In this document: in pieces, positions 22,593-34,842 of the stretch
How positions within the stretch are numbered: the first letter of the stretch is position 1
How the letters are laid out: each line of letters opens with the position of its first letter
DNA from: Chromera velia
Lineage: Eukaryota; Sar; Chromeraceae
Reading direction: 5' to 3'
DNA length: 64,000 bases
Assembly (NCBI GenBank): GCA_018398765.1
Contig: JAHBMJ010001206.1
Location: forward strand, 51,993 to 115,992
Program-made: the position numbers and the translations under genes
The notes under the pieces: model-generated
Told to the model about the DNA's origin: nothing
Databases searched by the model: none
Seen by the model: only the letters and a program-made list of their open reading frames with translations

Positions 22593-24130
22593 AATGTATT
22601 AATTCAAATCATTAGTTTCTCGATCTTATTTTTTCTAGGCGGAGGATATTAAAAACAATAATCAAAAATAATAATCAAAACAAAAAAAAAATGACCATAT
22701 GATTCAAATGCAAAAAATATAAAGTTTGACCTATAGGTTGCTACGAAGACCTTCCGGTCACCTAAAAACGTATTCAAAAATTCAAATGAATTGTTTTGGG
22801 ATTTTTGAAAGCAATTGTATAGATTTTAATGAAGATGAATTCTAAAGTTAGTCTGTATATATCGTACTATACGATAGGCTGAATTATACAATTTTTGCAT
22901 TTCCTTCTTCAAGAATTTTGATAACCTCAATCGGCAGTGATTCGGCACCTCCGCCTATCCACTGACCCACCCATTGTTTCCTGCCGGCATCTTCATCTTT
23001 TTTCTTCTAATTTTTTGGAACTCTGAAAGCTTCGCTGCTTTCACGATCCTGAAAATATTTTTAAAACGCGTTCTGTCATTGTCTTCAATCATGAGACCAA
23101 AAGTTGCAGTCTCTGCATTTCGCTCACACCTAGGCTCACACCCACCCGTTCTCCTTAATGATGTTGCCAGCATCATCGTTGAATAGTCTTCTTCTTGCTT
23201 CTTCAGGCAGTCCTAACACACAATGTAAAAACGCTGGTTACCAAAGGGATTGGTAGGGATCGGTCGGTGTGTAAAATTCAATTCTAGCGTCACTCAGTAA
23301 TTTGAGATTCATTTGAATTCATTTCAGTCAGTTCCGTGTGTAGACTTCCATCTCCTCTTGTGGATCTCTGTGGATCTTTATATAAAAAACTAAATTTTAA
23401 TCATCATTCTCTTTATAAAGCTGGTTAAACCTCCTAGTAAACTTTAGTTAGAACTTATGTCTTAACTAGTGTCTTGATTTATATTTGGATGGTTTCAAAA
23501 ATAAAAAAAACCAAAATCAAATATTAAAAAAAAAAAACCCGAAAAATGATGTTATGTTTTATTCTTTGATTTTGATGTCCTACGCCCAGCATTTTTTTTA
23601 GTTTCTCTTATTATTTTTAAACTTTTTTTTTAAACAAAATTATTATTTTGACCTGATCTGCATAAAACAATTAGCAGCGATTTTTTTATGTGAGACAAAA
23701 TTCTTATTTTTTAGAATTTGAATTGTCCTTATCAGAGACTTTATGTCATATTTCTTAGAGCTAGCATATCATTAATTAATTAATATAAACAAAAAAACAG
23801 AAACAAGGGGTCTCATTTCAACTTCGTTTGAGCCTGAGCAATTCAAAGTTGTTTTTATGATTTTTTAGGTAACTTACACGTCCTTAATTTTTTCCTGTTT
23901 TCTTTCAAGATTAAATTGTCTTACTTGTTTATTTTCATATCTGAAGATACCATTGCCAGTAATCTGTATACGGTAAACAGCTATTATTCAATGTATATAC
24001 TTAAGAAAACAAACACGGAGCTATAGACATAGAGACTCTCAGAATTGTTCTTCATTTGTATGAACATATGGGGGTCAGAGCCTGATTTATCTGATCCTGA
24101 GATCTGAAAAATTTGAAACATCAAAGCGTC
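22593..24130. other. AT-rich intergenic block, tail-to-tail
   Basis: About 1.5 kb of AT-rich sequence with poly-A/T runs and no supported gene, between the gypsy element and the 3' end of the minus-strand dioxygenase gene. Confidence 0.6.
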
Positions 24131-24151
24131 AGTGGACTCGATCGCCGGAGA

Positions 24152-24515
24152 TCAAGCCGGAACAACGGGGAGGGCTGACTCGGAACCATTGGAAACTGGG
24201 CGCAGCCACCCGCAGGCCTTACAGAATTTCCAGCTGGGGTCCATCGGTTCCCCACAGTCCCTCTCTCCGCACACGCCGTCCCCGAGACGTGCCCAAACAA
24301 TCAAGGACCCACGGCTGCCCCTCTCAATGGGGTCCGTCTTGTGCCAGCAACTGAAGCCAGAAGGGAAGTGTCAATCAATTTGTAGTCATGCAGGATCAGA
24401 TTCAAAATCGACCCACCAACTTGCAACGATGTGGGAGAAACATCAACAACGCACCGCAAAGTAGTCAAGCGTTCGCAGACTTGTGCGAGAAGCAGCATGC
24501 AACATCAACAAAAAC

Positions 24516-24552
<37 letters not shown>

Positions 24553-26790
24553 AGTGGGACAGCGAAGAGAGAAACAGTGACACAGACAGGGAGTGAAACA
24601 AAACGAGAGAGACATTGGAACATACACACCAACGAGGGAATAGATTTAGGTGGAATCACGTCAGAAAAGTCTCGTAGGGTGCCCGACATAAGAAACTCCA
24701 GGCCCCCCACCTCAAACCCGAAACATGAATTGGAAATTCTCCGAACCGACCTGCCATCGTGCATCACGGCTGTTCCCACTTTGTGTGCGTAAGTAAGGAC
24801 CCTCTCCTCCTCCCCCGGAGGGTCGATCTGTGCTGAGCCATCGTCGTTCTCTTCGTCTTTTTTTGGCGAAGCCACAGCCCTCCCCCGCCTCCCCTTCGGA
24901 AGAAAAAATCCGACAGTCGACCCCTGGAGGTCGTCGGATGCATGGACGCACAGATTGATCGTCACCGCACTTCTGCAGGCACGCAAGGAGGAAGGAAAGC
25001 ACAGTGAGGGGCTTGACGTCATCTTCAGGGATCCATAAATAAAAGAGAAACGGGTACACACAAAGGAGACAATCACCCAAGAAATGATAAAAAGGCAGAA
25101 CCGGAGCCTTGGGTAAGTGGGAAGTCCAACCGCTTGACCTTGAGAGACCTCAAAACGCCAAATTCTTGCAGGACTAACTGAATCTTCTGGCAAACGTGAG
25201 AGAGAGAGCTCATGAATTCGTTCATTCTGTAGCGACGAGACGACCGAATGGAGTACAGCTAGGTATTTGCGAGACGTTCACTCAGCATGCCGAATTGTGT
25301 CTGTGGATTTGTGTCCCGCTGAGGAGACTCCGACATCCTTCCTATCTGTCGGCCTCTTCTAGTCTTCCTTGATTCTTGCTCTACCTCACTGTTCTTCAAT
25401 CTGTCTTCATGCAGTACTGCACTTTGCTCTTTCAACCTGAAAGGAAATGTTCTTTCTCTCAATGAATGCCCTTTCAACTACATGTAGAGAGGGAAGCTGA
25501 CCTGTCACAGTGCACTTTGAACTTTGCGTTCTCTTCCCTCCCCACGAAGTTGCGAGTCAAGAACGCGTGATACACTCTGCATGGGGGTCTGCCTGCTTTC
25601 TCTGCCGCTCTGTTCGCTCCTTTCTCGACAGCCTCGAGAAGTGGCAGGAAGCCGCAATCCTGTAAGTTGCCTAGATTGCCGTCGTGCCGTTCGTGAAGAG
25701 GAAGACCTAAGTCTGGGTGGTCTCTCACAAACTTCTCGTAATGATGAATCTCCTCCCAAACAGCTTTGCAAAATGCAGAATTGGCAAGGGGAAACGCAAA
25801 CACCCCGTCTGAAATCTCAGCAGGAGACTGTGCGGACTCATTTTCAGTACTACTCTCTGTGTCTGTCTTGAACATTGCAGCACAGACCTCAGTCGGATCG
25901 TACAGAAAAGAATGTCGGGGCGCGTAGTGCTGTTCAAGTAAAGAAAGTCCCTTCAGTCGGAGCTCTTGCTTTCTTGCCGTCTCTGCCTTCAGTACTCGAG
26001 ACCTCAAAATTTTGTTCCGGGTAATGGACGCCGTCTTGGCCTCCTCGGCTCCCGGTATCATCCCATTGACCTCCTTCTCCCCCTCGTCTATTCCTAGATG
26101 AGCACACAGAAGCAACGCAGTTGCCAAAAGTTCTTTTCTCTTGACGCTCTCAACTGCCAACGAGGCCATCTCGTCGGCTAACACCTGCAAAGGAGCGCGC
26201 CCAAAACTGTCGGGTGCTTCGGCCCAGGCTTGGCATCTAGTGTCTTGGAGGAAGAGCTCCACGATGGGGGCGTGGCCGTTGCAGGCGGCAAGGAGGAGGG
26301 GGCTTCTCCCTCCAGCCTCAAAGTGCGGAAGTGCCTGACCGAGGGCGATTTTGAAGTCTTTGGTCCTCATTTGCTCAGCCTCTTCTTTGGAGAAAGGACT
26401 TTGCAGAAGGTGTTTTAGACACGCCTCGTACCCCTGCTCGGGACAGTGGAAGAGAGGACCGTCACCGTGGGGCGCAGGGTGGCGGTACATGGGATTCGCT
26501 CCCATATGGATCAATTTTGCAACAGCGATGGGAAGGTTACTCACGCAGGCAATGTACAAAGGCGAGCCCATGCACTCTGCTTTCTCAGTTGAGAGCGAGG
26601 ATGAAGATCCTTGCTGGGGCTTTGGAGAAGCCGCATAGAATTCTTTGTCAATGATGTTGCATGGAGACGGTGCTCGAGCCACTTCTCCGGAAAAGGGGGG
26701 GAAAAGGAAATCCTGGAGGACTGAGGAATCAGGGGCTTCTTCCTGATCGTTCAGGACAGATAGAAGATCACCCAGTTGAGAGCTGGACAT
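24152..26790 (-). CDS. Ankyrin-repeat 2-oxoglutarate/Fe(II) dioxygenase
   Basis: Three exons (26790-25502, 24972-24751, 24350-24152) join in frame to 569 aa. Residues about 75-210 hold ankyrin-like repeats (GSPLYIACVSNLPIAVAKLIHMGANP; GGRSPLLLAACNGHAPIVELFL). The C-terminal part is a prolyl-4-hydroxylase-type dioxygenase fold: HCD (427-429), the first iron ligands, is followed across the intron by AVTINLCV. YAHKVGTAVMHDG leads to H507, the last iron ligand, and R517 stands exactly ten residues later, where 2-oxoglutarate is bound. The tail has CGERDC and CKAC, a possible four-cysteine zinc site. The reading of HCD through both junctions is strong support. Enzymes of this type hydroxylate protein or other substrates using 2-oxoglutarate and O2; the substrate here is unknown. 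Confidence 0.87.
24517..24551. repeat. (CA)n microsatellite in dioxygenase intron 2
   Basis: About 17 CA units inside the intron 24351-24750. Confidence 0.95.
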
Positions 26791-27579
26791 CTTGGACGGG
26801 TCCTAAGGGAAACGTGGAGGTCTGTGCCAGGATACGGTGCAAAATTCTCTGTAAAAGTATCTTCAGCTGCGCTTCTGGCTGAGCACACCTTCGCCGACGC
26901 GCAACGAAGGTAGATGAAGACCTGGAACAATGCAGCTGGTAGACATTGTACTGCAACATTGTTAATTGTCACAAATCAGTGGGAATCACTGTTTCTCCAC
27001 TTCAATGTGTGACGAGAAAAGGTCAGTCAAAATGACCACAACATTTTTTTGTGCGCGCGGGTGTCGCCGCCTTCTCATATAGCTGGGCGCCGCCCGCGGG
27101 GGCCGGGGCCGCGCACGCCGCCTGCATGGCCGCACCGTCGACCCTGCATGCATGCTCCGCCGCCGTCTCCAGATGTCTCCAGGCTTTCAGGCTGAGTTTC
27201 AGCCTTGAAAGTCTCGATCTGACAGGATGTCTCGATCACATACAGAGTGACTTCAATGAACTTCGCGATCGTCGTCGAATCAATTGACTGTCAGGGAGGA
27301 AAGACCTTGCAGCCTCGAATGGAGCAGTTGGAGCAGCTCCCTTCACTGACTTCTGTCCAGCCCTCGAGATACTTTGCCAATTGACCGTTTGTTACACTTA
27401 AGTTCACGAAGCTCAAGGTCTCGCTGTCGAACGCTGACCGCCGTGGGCGGCTTCTTTTGACCCATAGTCCGTGTCAAGAAATCTAGAGAACCGACTCCTA
27501 GATAAATTGACTCTTCCGGGGAACGGCTGGGCAAGCCGGAGTTTTCTTAAAGAGAAAAGAAGAGGAGGGTCCGAACAGG
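26791..27579. promoter_or_regulatory. Divergent intergenic region, dioxygenase / AP-4 sigma
   Basis: A 789-bp spacer between two outward-read genes. It contains a GC-rich, CpG-dense patch at 27050-27175 with repeated GCATGCA, like the patch in the MRS2/MscS spacer. CATATAGCTGGG at 27078-27089 could be a weak TATA-like site. The promoter role is inferred. Confidence 0.5.
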
Positions 27580-28505
27580 ATGATCAAGTTCATTCTGATG
27601 GTCAACAAGCAGGGCCAGACCCGGTTGAGCCAGTACTACGACTACCTTTCTATCCCAGAGAGGAACCAGCTGGAGGGGGAGCTGATCAGGAAATGCCTCT
27701 CTAGATCAGAAAATCAGGTCAGGGCGGCACAGCAACGGGTCGGAAGGAGAGACAGTGGATCGTTTCTTTTCTACAGGTCTTTGAATTCAAACGAAACTAC
27801 CAGAAGCATTGGCGTGCATGTGTGTGTGCCTGGATGCGAGGGTGCGTGTGTGTGCGTGTGTGTGTGTGTGGGAGAGAGAGAGTTCGACTTTTTGTTGGGA
27901 AGGAGGGGAGGGGGTTGCCAGTTTCTGTGGATCTGCAAGCTTTCTTGTTCGGAAAGAGCAAGGGATCTGCAAGGGTTTCCGCCCCCCTTCTTGCCTGCTT
28001 GCACGCAGTGTTCGTTCATGGAGTACAGGCAGTACAAGGTCATCTACCGGCGCTACGCCTCTCTCTACTTTATCGTGGGCACCGACAATGAGGATGAGGT
28101 GGGCCCCTGTGCCTTTTTTCGTATTATGGTTGTGTCCCCTGCCTCGTTATGCGCACTGACAAAAGAGACACGGTGGGAAGCTTTGTGAAGGAAACCCAGT
28201 CAAATGAATGAATGGAGAAGCAAGTAAATAAGTAGATGCATGAATGGATGGATGGATGGATTAAATGAATGAGCAAGTAAGAGGGTGAATGCATGAGTGG
28301 CGTGGGAGTAAATGAGTGCATGAATGAAAGAACGAGTAAGTAAGAATGAATGAGCAAGCAAGTGACTGAATGAAAAAATGAACGAGCGAGCAGGTAAGTG
28401 AATAAATAGTTGAATAAACAAATGGATGCCTGCCCCATGAATGAATGAATGAGTGAATGAACGAACGAACGAAAGGAAAGAAAGAAAGAACGAACGAACG
28501 AACGA

Positions 28506-28537
<32 letters not shown>

Positions 28538-28570
28538 ACGAACGAACGAACGAACGAAAGAACGACAGAA

Positions 28571-28606
<36 letters not shown>

Positions 28607-28941
28607 ACGAACGAAAGAAAGAAAGAAAGAAAGAAAGAACGAAAGAAAGAAAGAAAGAAAGAACGACAGAAAGAAAGAACGAAAGAAAGAACGAACGAAA
28701 GAAAGAAAGAAAGAAAGGAACGAACGAACGAACGAAAGAAAGAAAGAAAGAAAGAAAGGAACGAACGAACGAACGAAAGAACGAACGAAAGAAAGAAAGA
28801 AAGAAAGAAAGAAAGAACGAACGAAAGAACGACAGAAAGAAAGAACGAACGAAAGAAAGAAAGAAAGAACGAACGACAGAAAGAACGAAAGAAAGAAAGA
28901 AAGAACGAAAGAACGAACGAAAGAAAGAAAGAAAGAACGAC

Positions 28942-28972
<31 letters not shown>

Positions 28973-29404
28973 GAGAACGAACGAACGAAAGTACAAACGA
29001 ACGAAAGAAAGAACGAACGAAAGAAAGAACGAAAGAAAGAAAGAACGAACGAACGAAAGAAAGAAAGAAAGAAAGGAACGAACGAACGAAAGAACGAACG
29101 AAAGAAAGAAAGAAAGAACGAACGAAAGAACGACAGAAAGAAAGAACGAACGAAAGAAAGAAAGAAAGAACGAACGACAGAAAGAAAGAACGAAAGAAAG
29201 AAAGAAGGAAAGAAAGAACGAACGAACGAACGAAAGAAAAAAAGAAAGAAAGAAAGAAAGAACGAACGCATGAACGAACGAACGAAAGAACGACAGAAAG
29301 AACGAAAGAAAGAACGAACGAACGAAAGAACGAACGGACGGACGGACGAAAGAAAGAAAGAAAGAACGAACGAACGAACGAAAGAAAGAAAGAAAGAAAG
29401 AAAG

Positions 29405-29446
<42 letters not shown>

Positions 29447-29487
29447 CAGACAGAAAGAAAGAAAGAACGAACGAACGAACGAAAGAG

Positions 29488-29518
<31 letters not shown>

Positions 29519-30806
29519 ACGAACGAACGAACGAACGAACGAACGAAAGAAAGAAAGAAAGAACGAAAGAAAGAAAGAACCGACGCATCAATGGACGGTG
29601 AGTGAAAGTGAAGGGGGACACGAACGGATGCATTGAGAAATGGAATTAATGAAAAGAGCGGTGAATCATTGAGTGAAAGGAAGAGTACATCGACGGAGGA
29701 GATGAAGAAGGCAAACAGCAACGAGTCCTCTCTGCAAGGCCATCTGCGTGAATGACCGAATTACTGTTCCTCGGACTCCGTCCCCACCCCCCTTCATTTT
29801 CCCGACTTCCCATACAGAGCAGTTGCCCAGTCTCTCTCTGCTCTGCAAGCTCGTTTCTCTCTCTTCCCCCGTGTTCGGCACACAGGAGGGTCTGCATACG
29901 CCAATGTCTTCTCATTGTTCGGCATGTCTCTCACTCTCCCTCTTCTCTCATTTATTCTGATCTGCCCCTCTCACGCAGAATGAGCTGTCCGTTCTTGAAC
30001 TGATCCATACTCTGGTGGAGACCCTGGACAAATACTTCGAGAATGTGGTCAGCAGTCTGCACTCACGCAAAGAAAAACGAACCAGAAGAAGAAAACCCTC
30101 TTTCTTTCTCGGTTTCTCCCCGTCTTCCTTCCCGGCTTGGATGCTCTCCTGCCTGGTTGTGTTGTAGAAACAGCGCACAGCTGAACACTTTTTTTTCCTC
30201 TCTTTGGAGGACCTGAGTGGGAGTCTGTCTGCATGCACGCGCGTCCAGCGTTTTGCATCCCGAGTGGGCAAAGTTTTCCTTGCCTGTCGCCTTCTTTTCA
30301 ACCGCGCTGATTCCACAGCCATGCACAAAGTATCGGAATCATGGGGCGGTTTCGGGGATTTTCTCTCTTTTTTGTGTTTTTCCATCCGATTCTTGCTGAG
30401 GCAATGGCTGGACTGAGACAAAAATATTTTCTTTCAGCGAGGGGAAGTAAAAGTGTTCAAATGAGATGCTGAAAGGAATGAATTCTCTCCAGACCTGGTA
30501 CTGCGAGAAGATTCTCACAATAATGGAATTGGCTGGGGTCCCGTAAGTCCGGCATATTCGCTTTTCACACCTGCGGGGCTGGTTCGAATTTGACATACAG
30601 AGAAAGACAGAGTAGAGAGGAAGGTGCAAAACCCTCCAGCTTATGTTCCTCGAACAAGAACCACATCACTCCCCCTCCCCCCCTCTGTGTACGTCTGTGT
30701 GCTTGACTGCAGTGCGAGCTTGACGTAAGTCCTGTTCATGGTTGGCAGCCGAAGAGAAGCGGAGAAAATCAAATGAAAGAAATGGAGAAAGACGGGGTAC
30801 CAAAAC

Positions 30807-30846
<40 letters not shown>

Positions 30847-31309
30847 GAGCGGGTGTATGCACAAGTATATGAATGTACGTATGTTTGTGTGTATGTACGA
30901 GAGAGACACGACATTTCTTTTTCAGCATTCGCTCCTTTCCTTCCACCTGTCTCCATCCGTCCACTTCCTGGCCCCCTTTGCGTGCATGGACTTCTGCATA
31001 GCACCGACAGAGTGACGACACGAAGGTCATATTTCGTCTCAACAAAACGGGTTGAACACACCGAATTTCCCGTACACAATCAACACTCATTCGAGTGTGA
31101 GGCTCTTCGCAGTAAGGACAAGAAGCATGCCACCCATGTTTTTCTTATTCTCCACAGTAGCTTGCTGCTCTATATGCATGCAGATCATGTTCAACCTCGA
31201 CAAGGCCCATTTCATTCTCGATGAGATGGTCGTTAACGGGTGCGTAATGGAAACAAATAAAGCAACCATTCTAGCTCCTCTGAGACTGATGGAAAAGGCT
31301 TCTCAATGA
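27580..31309 (+). CDS. AP-4 adaptor complex subunit sigma
   Basis: Five exons (27580-27717, 28009-28098, 29979-30047, 30713-30724, 31184-31309) encode 144 aa, the same length as animal AP4S1. The sigma subunit is part of the core of the AP-4 clathrin-independent coat that sorts cargo at the trans-Golgi. Sequence: [99 protein letters not shown]. The ending ETN.A.ILAPL and the ...RSENQ...SFMEY string favour AP-4 over AP-1, AP-2 or AP-3. All junctions are GT-AG and all phase 0. Exon 4 is a 12-base microexon (CELD). Intron 2 (28099-29978) contains a 1.1-kb tetranucleotide array. Confidence 0.95.
28200..29600. repeat. GAAT/GAAA/GAAC tetranucleotide array in AP4S1 intron 2
   Basis: From 28200 to 28450 imperfect GAAT/GGAT units, then from about 28455 to 29580 nearly pure GAAA and GAAC units in alternating blocks, with a GA run and GACA units near 29410-29455. 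The strand is almost free of T. Several stop-free reading frames of 380-490 codons on both strands are artefacts of the 4-base period. Confidence 0.97.
30811..30845. repeat. (CT)n microsatellite in AP4S1 intron 4
   Basis: CT dinucleotide run between the 12-base exon and the last exon. Confidence 0.95.
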
Positions 31310-32444
31310 CTTCTCTCTTTCAATCGTTTGTGCGTGATGATCTTGCGGCGGATTCTTCCCGCGCGATTCTAGCTAGGATTCTAGGGTGATGATAGCATTA
31401 TAGACTTGGTAGGTATTAGATAGTATTTATAGTGGCGCTGAATATATATAGTTGAGTTTAATGAGTTATAGTAAACCCAAGTGGTGCGCTCACTGGCTTT
31501 AACTGCCTCAATTCAATTCAATTCAATTCAATATGTGCAAAAAAAATTTATATTTTGTTTAGGATTAGGGTGAATGATTGATTGATTGATTGATTGATAT
31601 GTTCCGCCCTAGGGCCTTCCCGCTATGTCTATCTGTCGCCAGAAAATCACTAAGTCTGACTAAGTGTTAATACACAAAATCCAAACAAAATCAGAAAACG
31701 TGAAGAAACCACTGTGACTTCAACTGTTCAACATTTATTGGATCAAGTCCACTTTCAAAGTTTAACTTCCAATCCTTAAACTAATCCTTAAATCAGACTT
31801 AGAATTAAGATAATCAATCACTCAATCAATCAAATTGAATAATTTGAATCAATCAAAGACAAATGAATTCAAAGTTAAATTAAAACTTAAAAGAGCTTAG
31901 TAACAAAAATATGATCAAAATTATATCAGCTAGTAATATTGTATTGTATTGTTATATCTATAGCTAGAATTATACTGCCGCAAGTGTAATTGATAGGCTT
32001 CCATTGAAGTTCTACTACGTTTTCAATTAAAAATTTTATTGGACCGATCTGACAAAGTGGGATAGTCTGCTAGGGTGTACAATAGTGTGAAAGGTTATCC
32101 AACTCTGGTCATCGTTGAATCGGTATCGCTAGAGGTATCGTTTATCATGCATATGCAGGCTCATGCACTTCATACAAACGATCGTACAAACGATCCAACT
32201 TCTTCATACTCCAGTGGCACTGTATTCGGATCTATTCTGCTCGACCAGCGGATTGTCATGACTTCAATTAAATTTACATCTATAATCATCTATGCCCTCC
32301 ATCATCACGTCCGAGCAGTGCATGGGAATACCCTGAGAGAAGTATAGCCGCTGTTGACTTGTCTTCCCTCCTAGCTTCCCTCACTCTCGATCCCTCCACT
32401 GGCATCGATCCTCTACTCATCATGCCAATGAATCCTCCTGCTTC
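31310..32444. other. AT-rich convergent intergenic block
   Basis: Between the 3' ends of AP4S1 and MRT4. It contains (AATTC)n at 31509-31531, followed by AAAAAAAATTTAT, and (TGAT)n at 31572-31598; similar elements recur at 50084-50345. No gene was seen. Confidence 0.6.
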
Positions 32445-33209
32445 TTACACTCCGGGGGCCTCCTCCATCTCCTCACCCCCCTCTTCCTCCTCTCCGGAAT
32501 CCTCCTCTTCCCCTTCCCCCTCGCCCCCATTGTCTTGCTTCTTCTTCTTCTTCTTGTTCTCGACAGGGTCGGGGTTCGTCCACACGTCCTCGATGTTCAC
32601 CGTGAGCCTTGCCGTCTTGGCGTCCACCTTTTTCAACAACTGCGCAGCCTGAGGGGTCAGTGTCTCTCCCACCCGGCACACCGTGATGTCCTCCAGGAGG
32701 TGGATCTTCCCGCTCTCCACTGCGACAGGGAGTCCCAGCTCTCTGAACTTGTTCTCCTCTGAGGCCGGCCACTTTAGGAAAACTTCCGGGCCTTTCTTCA
32801 GCGTCACAGTCGATAGTGCAGTTGTGCCCGGCTTTGCATGACAGGCGGGTGTGTATCCATCGAAGCGTCTTCTGACTTGAGGGTCAGAAAGGTCTGTGAA
32901 AAGAAGGGCCTTTTCGAATTTGAGTTGCTTGGAGATGCGAGAAACGCCCTCCTTCAACTCATCCTCGGCACTCTTGCCGAGTGCGACTTGCTGGAGTTTG
33001 TTGTTTCCGTAGACCAGGGCTGAACCCCTCATATGCGAACGCAGTCCGAAAAGGAAAGTATTGTTACAGTTTTCCATGCTCAGAAGGTACGTGTACTTGT
33101 GCTGTGTGCATGCGTCTCGGGTCTTTTTGATTATTTTGTCGTTCCTGCTAAGGCCCTTCATGACCTTGCAGCCTGGCACCCTGAAGGGTCGTTTCGACTT
33201 GGGCGGCAT
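32445..33209 (-). CDS. Ribosome assembly factor MRT4 (P0-like)
   Basis: Single exon, 254 aa, from ATG 33209. MRT4 is the nucleolar paralogue of ribosomal protein P0; it holds the P-stalk site on pre-60S particles until P0 replaces it. Visible matches: MPPKSKR start; RNDKIIKKTRDACTQHKYTY and LLSMEN (uL10 helix and strand); MRGSALVYGNNKLQQVALGKS; LLFTDLSDPQVRRRF; FRELGLPVAVESGKIHLL; VGETLTPQAAQLLKKVD. The C-terminus is a Lys run followed by an acidic tail; it lacks the stalk C-terminal peptide of P0, as expected for MRT4. The longer open frame upstream (to 33308) is not needed. The gene is divergent from PMS2. Confidence 0.92.
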   Translation of the reverse strand: MPPKSKRPFRVPGCKVMKGLSRNDKIIKKTRDACTQHKYTYLLSMENCNNTFLFGLRSHMRGSALVYGNNKLQQVALGKSAEDELKEGVSRISKQLKFEKALLFTDLSDPQVRRRFDGYTPACHAKPGTTALSTVTLKKGPEVFLKWPASEENKFRELGLPVAVESGKIHLLEDITVCRVGETLTPQAAQLLKKVDAKTARLTVNIEDVWTNPDPVENKKKKKKQDNGGEGEGEEEDSGEEEEGGEEMEEAPGV

Positions 33210-34207
33210 CTTCAAAAAGATGAAGACGGCACGGCACAGAAGGAAGACAAAAGTCGAGCACTTTCTCTTGACTTGGAGCAGCAAAGAGATTGCGCAACAG
33301 TACTTCACCTTCTCCCAGCTGATCGACCGGGAGAGTGCGAAGATTCCTAACAGAACTGGGAGAGGAAAACCCAGGAAATCAGGATGTGGGGCTACAGGCT
33401 TTCAATCAGTTGCTTTGGCGAGTCGAAGAACGCAAGGATATGATTCAAGCGAAGAACTAAACCCCCAACCTCTCTGCAAAATGCGCACAAGAGGAGGAGT
33501 TGATGAGATGATTCCTGTCGACAGAAGCCAGAAGGACAGAAGATTCCATACGACGTACAGATGTGTCAAGAAGGTTCCAGGTCGATGAAGGAAGGTGGGT
33601 GAATCTCGCAAAGACTCTGACAAAGGACTGCATGAGTTTCTGAAAACTTGAGCGATCTTGAGCGTATAGAGGCGCCGTAGACGGGGCGCGGCGTTGTCGC
33701 GGGGATGCGCGTGGTGACTGGGTGGGCTCGACCGCGTCGTGAAGAGTCCAAAAAAAAAAAAAAAAAAGTCTGATGTTCAGACTGCGTGACACAGCGAAAG
33801 TTATTTTTTTCGGACCCACTCTGTTTTGATCGAAGTTTGAAGACTGGTAACTTTGAACATGTTGGAACTTGCATGATCGATTGACCCATATGCATCAGTC
33901 GGGTTCGTCGCAGAAGAAGCTGGAAGAATGGAAAGAAGTGCGAGGTGCAATTGGAAGTGCAGGTCACTGTAAAGAATTGGGGCGTTGTTGCGGTCGTGAG
34001 ACGCGGACTTTTCGATCGTCCTTTTCGTAATTCCGTCTCCGCACTTGAGTGCTTCTTGCGAAACCAATTTCTTCTCTCGAAATTGCACCAGCAGTCAAGT
34101 GTTTCTTTGAAAGACGTGGGGCAAGTTTTCTCGCTGAATTTTTGCTTTCGGCGAGTATATCAGAGGTTTTTACAGAGGTGGATACAGAGAGAGAGAGAGC
34201 TGGAAGG
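33210..34207. promoter_or_regulatory. Divergent intergenic region, MRT4 / PMS2
   Basis: About 1 kb between outward-read genes. A GC-rich patch at 33665-33740 is followed by an 18-base A run at 33751-33768. GCGAGTATATCAGAGG at 34152-34167 is a weak TATA-like site about 50 bp before the PMS2 ATG. Transcription starts cannot be seen. Confidence 0.45.
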
Positions 34208-34795
34208 ATGGCGGGAACGGCATCTGCCATCAACCGCATTTCTGCGGATGTGATTCACCAGATTTGCAGCAATCAGGTGGTGGTGGACTTAAAGACCTGC
34301 ATCAAGGAGCTTGTGGAGAACAGCCTCGACGCACATGCAACGAATATCGGTCGGTAGGGCGGCCTGGCACGCTGAGTGAGGACGAGGCATCGCTACTTCT
34401 CCAAGTTTCCGCCTCTCTATGAAAATGTCCGTGTGTTCCTTCTTCAGCAATCTACGTGCCGCCTGGTGACGCCACTATTGCTTGCTTGCAGAAGTTCGGC
34501 TTGTCGAGCACGGCATCGAGTCGATCGAGGTGCGGGACAACGGGTCCGGCATAGCGAAAACCGACTTCGAGTGCATCAGTCAGTCCATCAAGGAAGCAAG
34601 TTGACTGGCAGCCTGTCATGACAGGGAGAGAGAGGAATAGAAAAAGAAAGAGGGGGGNNNNNNNNNNNNNNNNNNNNNNNNNNNNNNNNNNNNNNNNNNN
34701 NNNNNNNNNNNNNNNNNNNNNNNNNNNNNNNNNNNNNNNNNNNNNNNNGGGGGAAGAGGGAGAGGGTCGAAGAGGGGGGGAAGGAGAGAGGGAGA

Positions 34796-34842
<47 letters not shown>

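Noticed and set aside
28124-29721. ORFs of 290-486 codons on both strands (FLSFVRS and ERKNERT peptides)
   Set aside because: They are translations of the GAAA/GAAC array inside an AP4S1 intron. Any 4-base repeat without stops is open in all frames.
30590-30604. GGTTCGAATTTG as a tRNA T-arm
   Set aside because: No matching acceptor stem, D-arm or anticodon arm around it, and it lies in an AP4S1 intron.
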